Origin: Flammula alnicola
Lineage: Eukaryota > Basidiomycota > Agaricomycetes > Agaricales > Strophariaceae
NCBI GenBank assembly: GCA_015499995.1
Contig: JADNRV010000058.1
Location: forward strand, 1 to 64,000
DNA length: 64,000 bases
Reading direction: 5' to 3'
Shown: positions 1 to 10,480 of the stretch, piece after piece
Numbering within the stretch: the first letter of the stretch is position 1
How the letters are laid out: every line of letters starts with the position of its first letter
Translations under genes and position numbers: made by a program
The notes under the pieces: generated by a model
Told to the model about the DNA's origin: nothing
Database searches by the model: none
Seen by the model: only the letters and a program-made list of their open reading frames with translations

Positions 1-32
1 TTAATTCGCTAGTTAGGATAGGTTTGACGAAC

Positions 33-219
33 CAAGTTCTTTGCTCCACCTGTCATACGTCTTCCATTCCAGCTCGCGGGGCATATTCAGCAAGTTTCCA
101 ATCAAAGGCAGCGTTTTGGGGCCAGGAGGGAGAGGAAGATGGTTTCTCCGACGCGCTACATAGTGATACAAGGTCCAGAAAAACGAGAAAGTCGCGAGAG
201 CATCGAGGATGCTAATCAT
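33..219 (-). CDS. cytochrome P450, 5' coding exon (partial, runs off left edge)
   Basis: N-terminal exon of a microsomal P450. From the ATG at 217-219 there is a hydrophobic anchor (ISILDALATFSFFWTLYHYV), a basic stop-transfer (ARRR) and the proline-rich hinge LPLPPGPKTLPLIGNLLNMP, followed by WKTYDRWSKELG; this order is diagnostic of class II fungal P450s. An in-frame GTG at 255 would add 12 residues, but the ATG gives the normal anchor length. The exon should end at about 33 with donor GTTCGT. The only AG inside the window would make a 24-nt intron, so the acceptor, I-helix and haem-binding Cys lie outside. Subfamily and substrate cannot be told from 62 residues. Confidence 0.85.
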
Positions 220-1058
220 GTTCGATACAAAGGGTGTCAAGAGACTCCAGGGCACCAGCTCATGGTTGGGTCTCTATATATGTTGAAGCGGGGTTTTATC
301 AATTGGGGCAAGGAATTCAGTGCAGGTGAACTAACCGGTTCCAACCCATATGCAAGGGTCACCTACATATGTCAAGTGGCCCCCGAACTGTCACTCTTGA
401 GAACCTTATCAAGGCCTCGTGGTGAAGTCCTTTCAGATGTCGAAGCAGGACAAGGATCAACAACTTAGCCGAACTTTCTTCCCGTCATGTGCATTCTGGT
501 ATGAAGATAGTCAGAATGTTGAAGTTCTGACTTGTATTGTGGATTCTGAATTGAAAAAGATAGTTGGTGTATCCCGATGTATCAACGCTGCAGATGAAAG
601 ATATGCTCTATTTTGTGGGCAGTGCTCGGGATGGTTTACATAAATTACGTTGTTCGAATTCTGTTCTAGAAACACCAACGGCTAGCTCCGGCTGCCCTAG
701 GCACCGTTGGCGGCATTTCATCTCACTATAATTGGGGTTCGGAAGTCACCAAATTCAAGCTGAAAATCCAGACAGAGACGGAGACACTACTATGTACGAG
801 AATGGTCATGATTTCAAGTCAGAAATTGCTCAGTTCCAAGACACCATCGATAAGTACTAAGTACGTACGTACTCAAAAGGAAACCTGGCGGTCGTAGATG
901 GTCGATGAATGGGTATAATTACGCAGGCCTGGCTAGGCTGGAATGCAGCGGCTGATATGTGAGTTTTGTATGTGAACGCAAAATGTTGGATGCAATTGGT
1001 GGCGCCAAATGAGTAGACGTCAGAAATGGCGAAAGGGAGAGCCTGGGCAAACCTCAAA
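220..1058. other. intergenic, P450 5' flank and F-box 3' flank
   Basis: No supported gene. Short open frames here are not coding-like. The region should hold the P450 promoter, which fires leftward, and the terminator of the F-box gene that ends at 1059. Confidence 0.5.
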
Positions 1059-2784
1059 TCACCACGTCTCGCCATCTAAGCCATACGCACAGGCCACGCG
1101 ACCGTCTGGACAATATTCGCCATCAAATTTCGGTCTTGTATTTGGAGGATCCGGGATGTCCATATCACCATTTTCTGCGAAGCTTGAGATCGCGCGGATG
1201 TGATCGGCGCAAAAACGCATGAGGTTCCATAGAACTAATTCTCCGCAGCACGAACGTCTCTGTATCGTTATATCACGGAGATCCCACTTCGCAAGTGACT
1301 CGTAAGTTCTCAACTCGTTTATGAAAGGATGGACGTCTTCGCTGGGTGGCTAACGAACATTTGATCACTATCGTCAGCTTCAGAATATGGGCATAGATCA
1401 AATACGCACCAAATGACCGGGAAAAAACTGTCCTGGAGTAATCGAAAACATCGTCTCGCATGCGATCTTGCCAATCTGAAGCTTCAAAACCTTCAAGCGT
1501 TGTAGGTCTTCTGCGAAATTGGCGACAAGCCTCGAATCCAGCTGATAAAGTGAAACGGAGAACTTGGAGAGAATGCATGCCGGATTCCTATGATTCAGAA
1601 TGCTAAGAAGTCGGGCAAGTTCCGACGGCGCGATGGGGCCGTCGATTTCCAGGGATTCCAGAACGGCTGCATGTCCTTTCAAAAAAGCCAGTGTGTGTTC
1701 CCAAGACATTGCCATGATTTCTGCTGACATTGTCAAGGATTGCAGGTTGGAGAGTTTGAGATTAGAGAAAGTGAATTGATAAGAGCTCCATGGGGTCAGG
1801 GGCAAGGATGTCAACAAGGAAAGGTTACGGACGGTCTGTCCATGTTGTTGAATAAACAGGGTCGAGCGTATAGGTTTGTCGGGAGGAAGGGGCGCAGGTA
1901 GGGAGAGGTCGAGATCCATTGATGAAAGGTGTTCAAAATGTCCGAGGTTCTCGTAGAAGAGAGACATATCGTGCATCGGCATGCATCGAACAGAGAGGGA
2001 TTCAAGACTGTCCTTGATCCAGTTGACAAAAGATGCCACAGCAACCTGAGCGTTAGCAAGTTCGTCCGCCGGCGAATGGTGGCATTTTATGATGATCCGT
2101 AAATTTCTGACGTGAGGCAGCGCGACTACCGGTAGAGGAAACATGGAGTTCAATTTTGTCGTGGTAACGCATAACCTGAGATCCTGTAGGGTCTGGGAGA
2201 TACAAGGCCATAAGACGTCAATATAGGGTGCCGGAAAATCGTTGAAAAAATCCCAATCCATACTGAACTCGTGGATGTTAGTCAAGAGAGGCATAATCAC
2301 CAGCAGTGCTTCCGTGACATGGACTGAAGATTTAGAGAAAATGGAATGTTTTTCTCTCTTCCTTGTCTGGTGTTGCCTTCTACTTCCCACATGTTTAATC
2401 ATACGACGCAAGACATTTGAAAATGCCCAACGCTTGCCCGCATCAGACGCTTCTGACTCTTCATTCTCCTCAACAAATTCCAGTTCGTGGAACAGATGCG
2501 GGGTAACGCTGAACGTACGGACACGACGGGCGATGTCTATGTTCCTTCGAACAGCGACTACGTCAGTTCATCCGTTTGAATTATTTATTCATTGCCTGGA
2601 CATACCTAAGGCTGTGCAGCATGCGCAATAAATAGTTATCAACCCGATCGAAGGTGATAACCCGATACTTTTCATCCATTGCTAGGTCGAAGAATATTCG
2701 ATTGACCTCATAGAGGCTCTGCAAGGTTGCCAGAGAAAGATATCGGATGATGTGGCACCATATCTCGGGAGGGAGATCAACCAT
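1059..2784 (-). CDS. F-box/LRR-type protein, 3 exons, 534 aa
   Basis: Putative SCF ubiquitin-ligase substrate receptor. Coding exons on the minus strand: 2784-2606, 2544-1410 and 1349-1059. The start ATG opens MVDLPPEIWCHIIRYLSL, a canonical F-box helix, followed by a long leucine-rich region (NLRIIIKC, LESLSVRCM, LKVLKLQIG). The first intron joins HSLR to NIDIARRVRTFSV and the second joins FPGHL to PPSEDVHPF; both keep phase. The C-terminus (WDLRDITIQRR, LVLWNLMRFCADHI, DMDIPDPP) is typical of the family in mushroom fungi. An open frame continues 40 residues upstream of the chosen ATG (to 2904), so a longer N-terminus is possible. The target is unknown. Confidence 0.82.
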
Positions 2785-3515
2785 AATATTTCGAGCCCAA
2801 AGGTACTGTATGCTTTGAAGAATCCTTGCGTGCACGAATGGAGAGAAGGGCGCAAGGACGAGAGGAATTGACGACGACGAAGTCCGGCGACGCCGCGTCA
2901 CCAAAGCGAGTCAGAGTCCGGCCCGTCCAGGGATACAGCTGCCGAGAATGGCAACTGAGCCGCTCGGCATATCTCGGCTCCGAAAGTCAGCAAGCCCCGG
3001 CGCACTGTAATTTGTGCGCATTCTACTGCTCAATAAATTTCATTTATTGAAGGTCAAGAGCATGATAGGTATATATTATACCATCGTCTACGGCCATGCT
3101 CTGAATTTTCAAGTTAGTGATGCGTGAGACGTTGAGTGCCAGCGCACAAGGCGAATGCCAAAAAAAGAAGGCGACGAGTTAGCAGAGAAGCCACACTTCC
3201 CTTCGTTTAGCACACTCTCTGAAGATATGGTTAAAAAGTATTACCTGGACGCCGATATTTCTTCGAGGTTGTGCAGCACGGTCACCCAGGTTCTTGAAGC
3301 ATCTTCTCGGACATACATAACTCTTACTTATCTGACAACGGAGCTGTGAACAAGGCCCGTCGTTTAAATGGAAGGTCTTTATTTCATATCATTTTCATGA
3401 TTTTTTTTTACTAGGTGCATATATACAGAAGGTTGAAGTCGTCGGTTCACGCGCTCAGCAAGATTCGGACACGGACAGGGCCACCAAAAGGCAGACGGGC
3501 AAGGAGCAATAAAGG
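2785..3515. other. intergenic, nothing firm
   Basis: Between the 5' end of the F-box gene and the 3' end of the next minus-strand gene. A 64-codon plus-strand frame at 3155-3349 starts with ATG but has no recognisable features, and I do not call it. Confidence 0.4.
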
Positions 3516-4226
3516 TCAATAACCATCCCGCAACCCGGGCGCGATAGGCTGGCCGTCTGGACCAACAAGAATTGTATCTTCGGGACCTAAACCTTTCGAG
3601 TGCGCGGGTATGGATGGTCGAGCCTGAGGCTGCCACACGACAGTTGCATCGCTGGAAAAGCTGTCGGACGACGCATCCGCAATTAAGTGCGTTCCATGTC
3701 GCCCGAGTTTGGGTCTAGGAGGTATGATATTTGCTTGAGGCTGCTCAGGAAACGGCGGCGCCAGTCGTCGATGAGTTCGAGGCGGGTTATCAGAAGGCGA
3801 TGCTTCAACTTCAATCCCTTCCCCATAATGCCGCCGTTGGAATTCGGCAGCAAGATTTCTTCCCTTTTGTGCGCCAGAAGTCTCCGTGAAGTCCTTGATA
3901 TCATCCTCAGGAGGACTGAGCGAGCCAGGGACATAGGCATGACCGGAACGAATATGACGCTCGAGTTTGGGTGGCGTAGTCGGGTGTACTGAGTTCTTGG
4001 GAACTGGGGTTACAAAACGATCTTGGTGACCCACGTTCGTAATGGGAACGAAGATCTCCTGAGGCTGACTAGTTCTACTAGGAGGCCGGACACGATTTGT
4101 ATGTGTGCTTTCACCTGTCTCAGAGGCGTCAGTGCGAATTATAATCCCTTGAGCATAGAGAGGACCTCCTCTGTGTTCTTTTTCACGCTCCGCTTTCCTT
4201 CTAGCGCTTCGAGTTTCTACTGGCAT
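3516..4226 (-). CDS. hypothetical protein, 236 aa, single exon
   Basis: Not recognised. The ATG at 4226 opens PVETRSARRKAEREKEHRGG, a basic stretch. The rest is rich in Pro, Thr, Arg and His and looks disordered, with short conserved-looking stretches such as PGSLSPPEDDIKDFTETSG, DSFSSDATVVWQPQARPS and ILVGPDGQPIAPGLRDG at the end. There is no signal peptide or membrane segment. The frame stays open 13 codons upstream only through a TTG, so the ATG is preferred. It is divergent from the coiled-coil gene at 5088, with about 860 bp between. Probably a real gene because composition is even over the full length, but its function is unknown. Confidence 0.5.
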   Translation of the reverse strand: MPVETRSARRKAEREKEHRGGPLYAQGIIIRTDASETGESTHTNRVRPPSRTSQPQEIFVPITNVGHQDRFVTPVPKNSVHPTTPPKLERHIRSGHAYVPGSLSPPEDDIKDFTETSGAQKGRNLAAEFQRRHYGEGIEVEASPSDNPPRTHRRLAPPFPEQPQANIIPPRPKLGRHGTHLIADASSDSFSSDATVVWQPQARPSIPAHSKGLGPEDTILVGPDGQPIAPGLRDGY

Positions 4227-5087
4227 TTCGATGAACAGTGGGTAAGGTTTGGGATTCGTTGGCAATGAGAGAACGAGGGAATTGGTGTGGTGCCACGGGA
4301 ACGGTCAAGGTTCGTTGACGAGTCTTTTCTCATTTTGCGGTGCTTATATTCGTGATTCTTGCTTTTGTCTCTCGCTTTGATTCCTACATGGTGTGGCATG
4401 GCACATGAGTCAAGCAGACGCCTCTCGGCAAGAGTTGGTCTTGTTGTCAGTGTCACGAGTGGCACACGGGTCTCAATTTGAATATATCCACGACTCATGA
4501 AGATCACCGCCAGCATCTTGCTCGTTTTCTTTTGATGCTTTTCGTTTCGATGAATCGTGCTCACTGGGACTGGCGTGAGCGCTGGGTTCTGGTTAGCAGT
4601 TAATGTGGGTAACTCACAAGCAAGATACTGATCGACGGAAGGCCATGGAAACACTGCTGTGGTAGTTGGGCCACTTCTGTGCCACGGTAGACAATGGAGG
4701 TGAGGGCAGCGAGAGAATTTTTCTGTGATCGTTCTGCTGAACAATGCGATATATCATATTGGAAATGATCCCGCTTGATCGATACCATGGCCCGCTTGTC
4801 CTAAAGCGTGCCACGACAATTCAACCGCAAAACTTACTTGTTACGGTAATAAACTTGAAGTCCTAGTTGGATTGGTGCTTCTTCAAGTCTGGTGAGTTCA
4901 TGACAATAGCGAGAATTCATTTCACGCTTGACTGATTCCTGAATTGCATAAATAGCGGACGGTATCCTATCGTGCGTGCCCATTCTATCCTCCTACCATC
5001 GTCCTCAAGAGACGCCTCAAGATCAACCGACATCGCTAATCCTTCCCTCACAGCCAATCCTCGACATCTATCCCTCGTCAGAATAAC
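4227..5087. promoter_or_regulatory. divergent intergenic/promoter region
   Basis: Shared 5' flank of the 236-aa gene (leftward) and the 685-aa gene (rightward). A TATA-like GCATAAATAG lies near 4945, about 140 bp before the rightward ATG. No coding-like frame was found. Confidence 0.4.
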
Positions 5088-7145
5088 ATGTTCACTACTC
5101 CCAAGAAAGCGACTAGGTTCCGCCCCCACCCATACAATTCCCCCGTGACATCTTTCGGTATCCGCGAGATCCCCACTGTCTCTCCTCGCTCCAGCCCTGG
5201 TGGCCCGACGCTCCCTTCTACCACTCCTTTTCCTTCTCCTCGCATTTTCCAAACCCCCACCCCGCGCAAGCGGTACTATGCCGCCGGCAATATCCCATCT
5301 ACCCCATCCCCAATGAGGACGTCCGTCAAGGGCCACCATCGCGTCGGCGTCCGCCATGCGCGCTCCCAAACTCCTCTCCGGAAGCAACGCGCGCCCTTCA
5401 GTCCCGGAAGACCCTCCTCGGTGCCCACCAACCTTCACTCCAATCCTCCGTTCGCCACCATCAGTCAAGAAACCCTCCACGCCGTTCAGCAATCGCGTCT
5501 TCCGCTTACCCAGGAGGACCGCATTTTCGTCGAGGAGATGGAGAGACTTACCAATTCGCACAGTTTCGCGACCGCCCTTGCTGATGCTCGTCAAGCCGTC
5601 GATCGCGCCGCCGAAGTAGCCCCTATCCTCAACGCTGAGATCGAGGCCAAATCCGAGTGCCGCCTCGCGATGGACACAGACTTGGCTGACGAGCGAGAGC
5701 ATGCAGATGCCCGTCGCAAAGCTCTCCTGGAGGCGAAAGCGAAGGAAGAGAAGCACCGCGCTGAGCAGGAGCGACTGCGGCAGGAGCAGGCACGCGCCGA
5801 CCGAGAACGTCGCTTGCAGGAGGAGCGTAATGAGGAGCACAGGCGCTATCAAGAGAACCTCGCTGAGATGAAGCGACGACGCATCGAACGCGAGCAACAA
5901 GAAATGGAAGCTGCCCCGCATTGCGATGCCGTCCCATGCCGCGAGGAGCCAGCCGCCGCACTGCCTGAAGAGCGTATGCAAACTGAGCAAGATCAAGAGG
6001 CGGATGCTCAGAGGCGGGTGCAAGAGGAGGCAGAGCGCGTTCGGCTGGCCGCTGAACTTCAAGCTATGGAAGATGCCCGCTTTCGCTTCGAGGCTCAGCA
6101 GGAGGAGGCTCGCCGTCAAGCAATCCGCGCTCAAGAGGAACTCAGACAGGCAGAGGAAGACCGTAGGCGTGCAAACGAGGAACGTATGCGTGCACAGCAA
6201 CAACGTATGTGCGTAGAGGAAGAGCGTCTGAGGGTTGAAAAAGAGCAGGAAGAAATACGGCGGATCCAACAAGAAGCTGCTCGTGCCAAGTTAGCCGCAC
6301 AGCTGAAGGCTGAAGAAGAGGCTAGTCAGCAGGCAGCCCGTGCCCAGGCTGAAATCCAAGCTCGTATTCAGGCTCAACAAGAGGCGTTCGCTCGTCAACA
6401 AGCGGATGCGCGCTATCGGGCTGAACGAGAAGATGCTCGCGCTTGGGCTGAGCAGAGGGCCCGCTTGGAAGAGATGGCACGCCTAGAAGCAGAGCTAGAA
6501 GCTCGTATTCGCGCTGCACGTGAAGCTGAACAAGCTGAAGAGGCCGCGTTTTATGCTAATCGCGAACGCACTCGCCTCTACGAGCAATATCAGCAGCAGC
6601 AGTATGCGCAGCAACAGTACCAACAGCAGCAGCAAGGCTTCGCCAATAGCTCCCAACACCAATACAACAACACCGATATCCCGATGCGAGAACCTTCCAC
6701 GTATATTGACATGGATGCCTCCATGCATTCACTACAGGATGGTACACCATATGCCGATGAACCCCCTCCCGTTTTCTGTGCTCCTCCCCCACCTCCCACC
6801 GACGCCGAACGCTTCGCTATTTACGAGGCCAAATGGGAAGCGTTCCAATCTGAGCCCAATCTTCTTCTCACCTTTGATCAACTTCCCTGGCCCGTCCTCC
6901 ACGATATCGACTGTATTGCAGGAATAACTCGCGAACGCGTCCATACCTTTGTCTTCGATCCAAAGCGCCCTGGCTTCGCGGGCAAAGGTCATCGGGCGCG
7001 CGTCAGGCCCGAGATTCTTCGATACCACCCAGACAAGTTCGAGAACCTCATGGCCAAGATTCGCCCAGATCAGCGCGAGATTGTCAGGGAGGGCGTACTT
7101 GAAGTCGCTCGTTTTCTCGTGGAATTCAAGCTAGTTTCGAAGTAG
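5088..7145 (+). CDS. coiled-coil protein with J-domain-like C-terminus, 685 aa, intronless
   Basis: ATG at 5088 (AACATGTTC) opens a Pro/Ser/Arg-rich basic head of about 150 residues. Roughly residues 150-490 are a long charged coiled coil of Glu/Ala/Arg/Gln heptads (EEKHRAEQERLRQEQAR, RRQAIRAQEELRQAEEDRR). A Gln/Tyr-rich stretch encoded by CAG/CAA runs follows (about 6588-6640), then an acidic/proline linker. The last ~85 residues form a compact domain with FDQLPWPVLHDI and RYHPDKFEN, where HPDKF stands near residue 647. The order 'W..F....L.F..LPWP ... HPDKF' resembles the C-terminal J-like region of NFKBIL1-type proteins, where HPD would contact Hsp70. That link is by motif only. Likely cytoplasmic or nuclear scaffold; the partner is unknown. 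Confidence 0.8.
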   Translation: MFTTPKKATRFRPHPYNSPVTSFGIREIPTVSPRSSPGGPTLPSTTPFPSPRIFQTPTPRKRYYAAGNIPSTPSPMRTSVKGHHRVGVRHARSQTPLRKQRAPFSPGRPSSVPTNLHSNPPFATISQETLHAVQQSRLPLTQEDRIFVEEMERLTNSHSFATALADARQAVDRAAEVAPILNAEIEAKSECRLAMDTDLADEREHADARRKALLEAKAKEEKHRAEQERLRQEQARADRERRLQEERNEEHRRYQENLAEMKRRRIEREQQEMEAAPHCDAVPCREEPAAALPEERMQTEQDQEADAQRRVQEEAERVRLAAELQAMEDARFRFEAQQEEARRQAIRAQEELRQAEEDRRRANEERMRAQQQRMCVEEERLRVEKEQEEIRRIQQEAARAKLAAQLKAEEEASQQAARAQAEIQARIQAQQEAFARQQADARYRAEREDARAWAEQRARLEEMARLEAELEARIRAAREAEQAEEAAFYANRERTRLYEQYQQQQYAQQQYQQQQQGFANSSQHQYNNTDIPMREPSTYIDMDASMHSLQDGTPYADEPPPVFCAPPPPPTDAERFAIYEAKWEAFQSEPNLLLTFDQLPWPVLHDIDCIAGITRERVHTFVFDPKRPGFAGKGHRARVRPEILRYHPDKFENLMAKIRPDQREIVREGVLEVARFLVEFKLVSK

Positions 7146-7379
7146 AATTTGCCCGGTATGTTTATGACTAAATTATGACCGTTATGAAGATCTCGTCCCC
7201 GCTTTACCTTTTTTTGTTTTGTTTACACTGTATGCTTTCAATATTCAAACGCTCGTTCCTTTATAATTTAACTTCAATCTGCTACATAAATCTTGTATAA
7301 ACCATCCTTTAAATATAAAAAATCCAAATTCATTTGAACTACTCGGCGGACGCGTTGACGCTTCTCGCGTTTGTGGATG

Positions 7380-8747
7380 CTAATCAGAGTCGTGAAAGGC
7401 GGACGAATCCCACAGAATTTGAAGGATCCCACAGGCAGATAATCTCGGAAAACCCTCCCTTAGCACATCCTCCCATTTCTCCTTCTTTCCGGTCGATCTA
7501 ATCCGCACTAATCTGAGGCGAGAAAACTTAGGCGAGTCGAGCTCTCGTGCCACAGCAGACCATGGCATCAGCAATAAATCCCGCGGTGCGTTTACAAAGT
7601 GAAGATCGATCTTGGCTACCTGTAGAGAGGATATTTGGCCAAGTATCTTCACTAACCCACCGGACGGTGAGATATTCTCGCTTGCGAACTCCCCTATCAG
7701 ATAGTGGCTGATGGATAGACTTTGTAATGTCGTGTTATGGGATAGATTGACTAGTACGGGGCCGTTGTGATGTCAGATTTAATATTGAGGCATGCGGGAT
7801 ATGTACGACTTACTTTCATGTGTCCACCTCACGAGATTTAGCTTCAGATGCTTTAAGTGTGGGCCAAGCGCCCTGAGGAAGCGCCCAATAGTTTGTTGAT
7901 CGTCGGCGTCCTGGAAAACCCCCAAACACACGGCCTTCAATACTGGGATACGAGGATGTGAGAGAATCCACTTCAAGATAAGAGATTGGCCTGGGGTATT
8001 CAAGCTTAAATGTTGGAGTCTTCGAGGGAGGTGCCAGCTGTCCGGAGGCGTTTGATCGGACCAATGCAGCACCGTGATGTCCGTCAGTAAAAGTTCCAGA
8101 AGGCTCGCACCGGAGCAAATAACCAACAGAAATTCCTCGAACGTCGAGAATGCACATCGAGTGAGCTCGAGCCTTGTCAAGCGCGACAAGGCTTTGATTT
8201 GCGGTGCAATTGCGCTAAATCTGCTGGACGCTCGGGGGCGGATTTTGACGCCATGAAATGTAAGAGTTTTGAGGGAGTCGGAAGCTCCCACAAAGGGTAG
8301 CAAATATTCGTTGAATGAGATCCCCGGTTGATGCAGGTCAGTGCATCCATTAGTGAGTCGCTGCTTCCGAATGGTGAAAGTTGCGGTGGTTTGTATGCAG
8401 AGCTGATGGACAAAGCCGGCCAAGGTCGATCCAGGAGTTGTTAGGATGGTGAATACCTCGTCTCCGGTGTGATTTTGGATGTATACGGTAAAATTCTTCC
8501 GGAATAGGTGGAATCTGGCGCATACAAGCCACGCTTTACAGACCAGGCCGCAATTTCGGAGTGTTTCCTTGTCATTATGAAGGAAATCGATGCAATATTC
8601 CACCAGCTCCATGCTGAGTTGATCTGTCAGCGAAGTTGATAAGGGGACGATTCTTGTGGGTGGTTGGATCGAAATGGTAAATTGAAAAGTCGGTGATTTA
8701 AGTATGGATCTTCTAGCAGGATTTGACCGAGGAGGTTCGAACGTCAT
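7380..8747 (-). CDS. F-box/LRR-type protein, 2 exons, 434 aa
   Basis: Exons 8747-7814 and 7750-7380 on the minus strand. The 63-nt intron has donor GTAAGT, branch CTGAC and acceptor CTAG, and the join reads THE(S/I)NLSHNTTLQSL in frame. After a ~45-residue Ser/Pro-rich leader comes the F-box (SMELVEYCIDFLHNDKETL, NCGLVCKAWLVCARFHLF), then leucine-rich repeats (LKTLTFHGVKIR, LTRLELTRCAF, LLELLLTDITVLHW, LKHLKLNLVRW). Probably an SCF substrate adaptor. A TTG in the same frame lies three codons upstream, but the ATG at 8747 is used here. It is a separate subfamily from the gene at 1059. Confidence 0.82.
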
Positions 8748-9032
8748 GCTGAACAATGGTTGCTGAATACTGTCCGAGAGAGAGGTGCGTTCTGCGGCAA
8801 AGGATCGGCTGAGAGTCGAATTGAGTCCTCGAATTGAGCGAACACTGCATTCGGGCCCAGTCCCCGCATATTAATACGCTGTGCAGCAAGACGATAAGGA
8901 TAATTCTAGAGAAGGATAGATTTCTAGATTTCTATGCCTGTATATAAATATGCATGTCAAGTCACGACAGTTGGTTGGGAAGTCGAACTCGGAAACTCGA
9001 AATATAAATGGAACTGCGTTGTTTATGTGCTT

Positions 9033-10480
9033 TTACACCTCAGTGGCACACCAACCACAGGAACAGGTCGCCTCTCGCATTACCCAGTCCGTTCCAATGA
9101 TCATGAGATCGGGCGCGCTTGGTCTTTCAACTGGGTCAAGGACAAGACACGATCTGAGAAACGACGCAGTGAGGGGAATGTCCTCCTCCGACAACTTGCC
9201 ACTTGATGCCAATAGATACTCTAATTTGGACAGCGTCTGCTCAATATACTCAACAGGGGAGTCGGTGGGTTCGGATGCGAAAGGCGGGGCGCCATTGAGG
9301 CGGAGGTAGGCCTATACCGATAAATAAGCACAGCAACAACTGGGGAGCAAGAAAAAAACGCACAGTACAGCCCAGCATCCAAATATCGGCTTTGGTGTTG
9401 ATCCTTCCACTCTGCAGAGCGTCCGGGGGAAGTAGATTATGCGGAGCGTCAAGGGTGACGGCTTCGCTTGCTATGTGTGCTGCAATCCCATCGATGTCAG
9501 CGCCGTCTATAGAGACGTTAACCTCGATGAAAGCCAGCACAAGAGGCCATGAGAGAAATTGCTCAAATAGATAGACACATCGGCAAAGTTCTGCCGTGTA
9601 TCATTCCACTTGAAGTCGTGGTCCATGGGTTAGGAAATGACAGCATAGTCGGTCCCATCGTCACCTGTTAGCAGTGGCAGTGTTACATGTTACATGCTTG
9701 AGGCCAGGAGACGCGGAAAGCACTTCCTTGATGGGATCGCTCTGTTGATAGGCGACGAAGAGTAAATTGTCAGGGGTACCGGTAATGGCCAAAGATATAA
9801 ATCAGCATGGTATTGATATGGTTCGATGAAATGAGCCAGATACCTACTCACCACCGTGAATGCCAATGTTCTTTGAGTCCAGTTCGCATAACACCTCAAA
9901 TACGTCTGACATTACCTTCTTTACGATGTGGGCGGGCAAGTATCCTCCTGACTCGTTGCTGAGTTGGAATGACTCGACCGATGGGCCTAGGACGTGCAGC
10001 ACCAGGCAGAGATGTCTTCCCTTGGGACTTTGCTCGTAGAAGTGATCCACCCGAACTGGAAGTGATATAAAGCTATCCCGAAGAGGTCCGAGTCTTTCGT
10101 GGTGACAGCAGTGAATATTTTTACATAGAGTCTCGTACTCGCCAGCAAGGGGTCTTCGGTATTCGCATTGACTGCAAGCCAATTGGAAGATCTTGGTCCC
10201 CAACCCAATTTTCGGACGATCTTCCATCTCCGTGACCATTCTGAAGCGTTTGACCAGGTTCAGCGGTGCAATAAGGAGGGGAGTCAAGTTGTTCTTCTGG
10301 GGAGGGTGACATCTGTGTAGTGGTTAACTTGCAAGTTCAAGCAACCAAGGACTCTGAAGATAAACACCCCACTGTTGCCCCAATGCCCAACGGTTCCCAA
10401 AGGATGTAAGTAGAGTCATCGCCATTGGGCGCCCGCCGCCATCAACTTGTTAACCAGAGAGATTCCTCCTGGAGAGCATC
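9033..10480 (-). pseudogene. SRPK-like Ser/Thr kinase, degenerate, several exons
   Basis: Pieces of a kinase fold appear in order on the minus strand: YILWEPLGIGATVG near 10375-10415 (glycine-loop-like); VDHFYEQSPKGRHLCLVLHV with LGPSVESF around 10000, typical of SR-protein kinases; a catalytic loop that reads ..IHGG then PDNLLFV instead of HTDLKPDN; a DFG region that reads YLSNFSH; SGRINTKADIWMLGCT near 9365-9410 (DIWSLGC motif); and a C-lobe exon 9311-9033 with FLRSCLVLDPVERPSAPDL, ending WCATEV. The last intron (9363-9312) is canonical and in phase. The junction before PDNLLF has no AG acceptor (ACCG instead), and the junction after YLSNFSH has no usable GT donor in phase. Catalytic HRD and DFG residues are missing, so this is a dead kinase or pseudogene. 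The 5' end is not resolved. Confidence 0.55.

Noticed and set aside
4917..6272. 451-codon minus-strand open frame
   Set aside because: Antisense to the coiled-coil gene; it follows from the GC-rich, purine-biased heptads and has Leu/Ser-rich nonsense composition.
8950..9309. 119-codon plus-strand frame
   Set aside because: Antisense to the kinase C-lobe exon, which carries recognisable kinase motifs.
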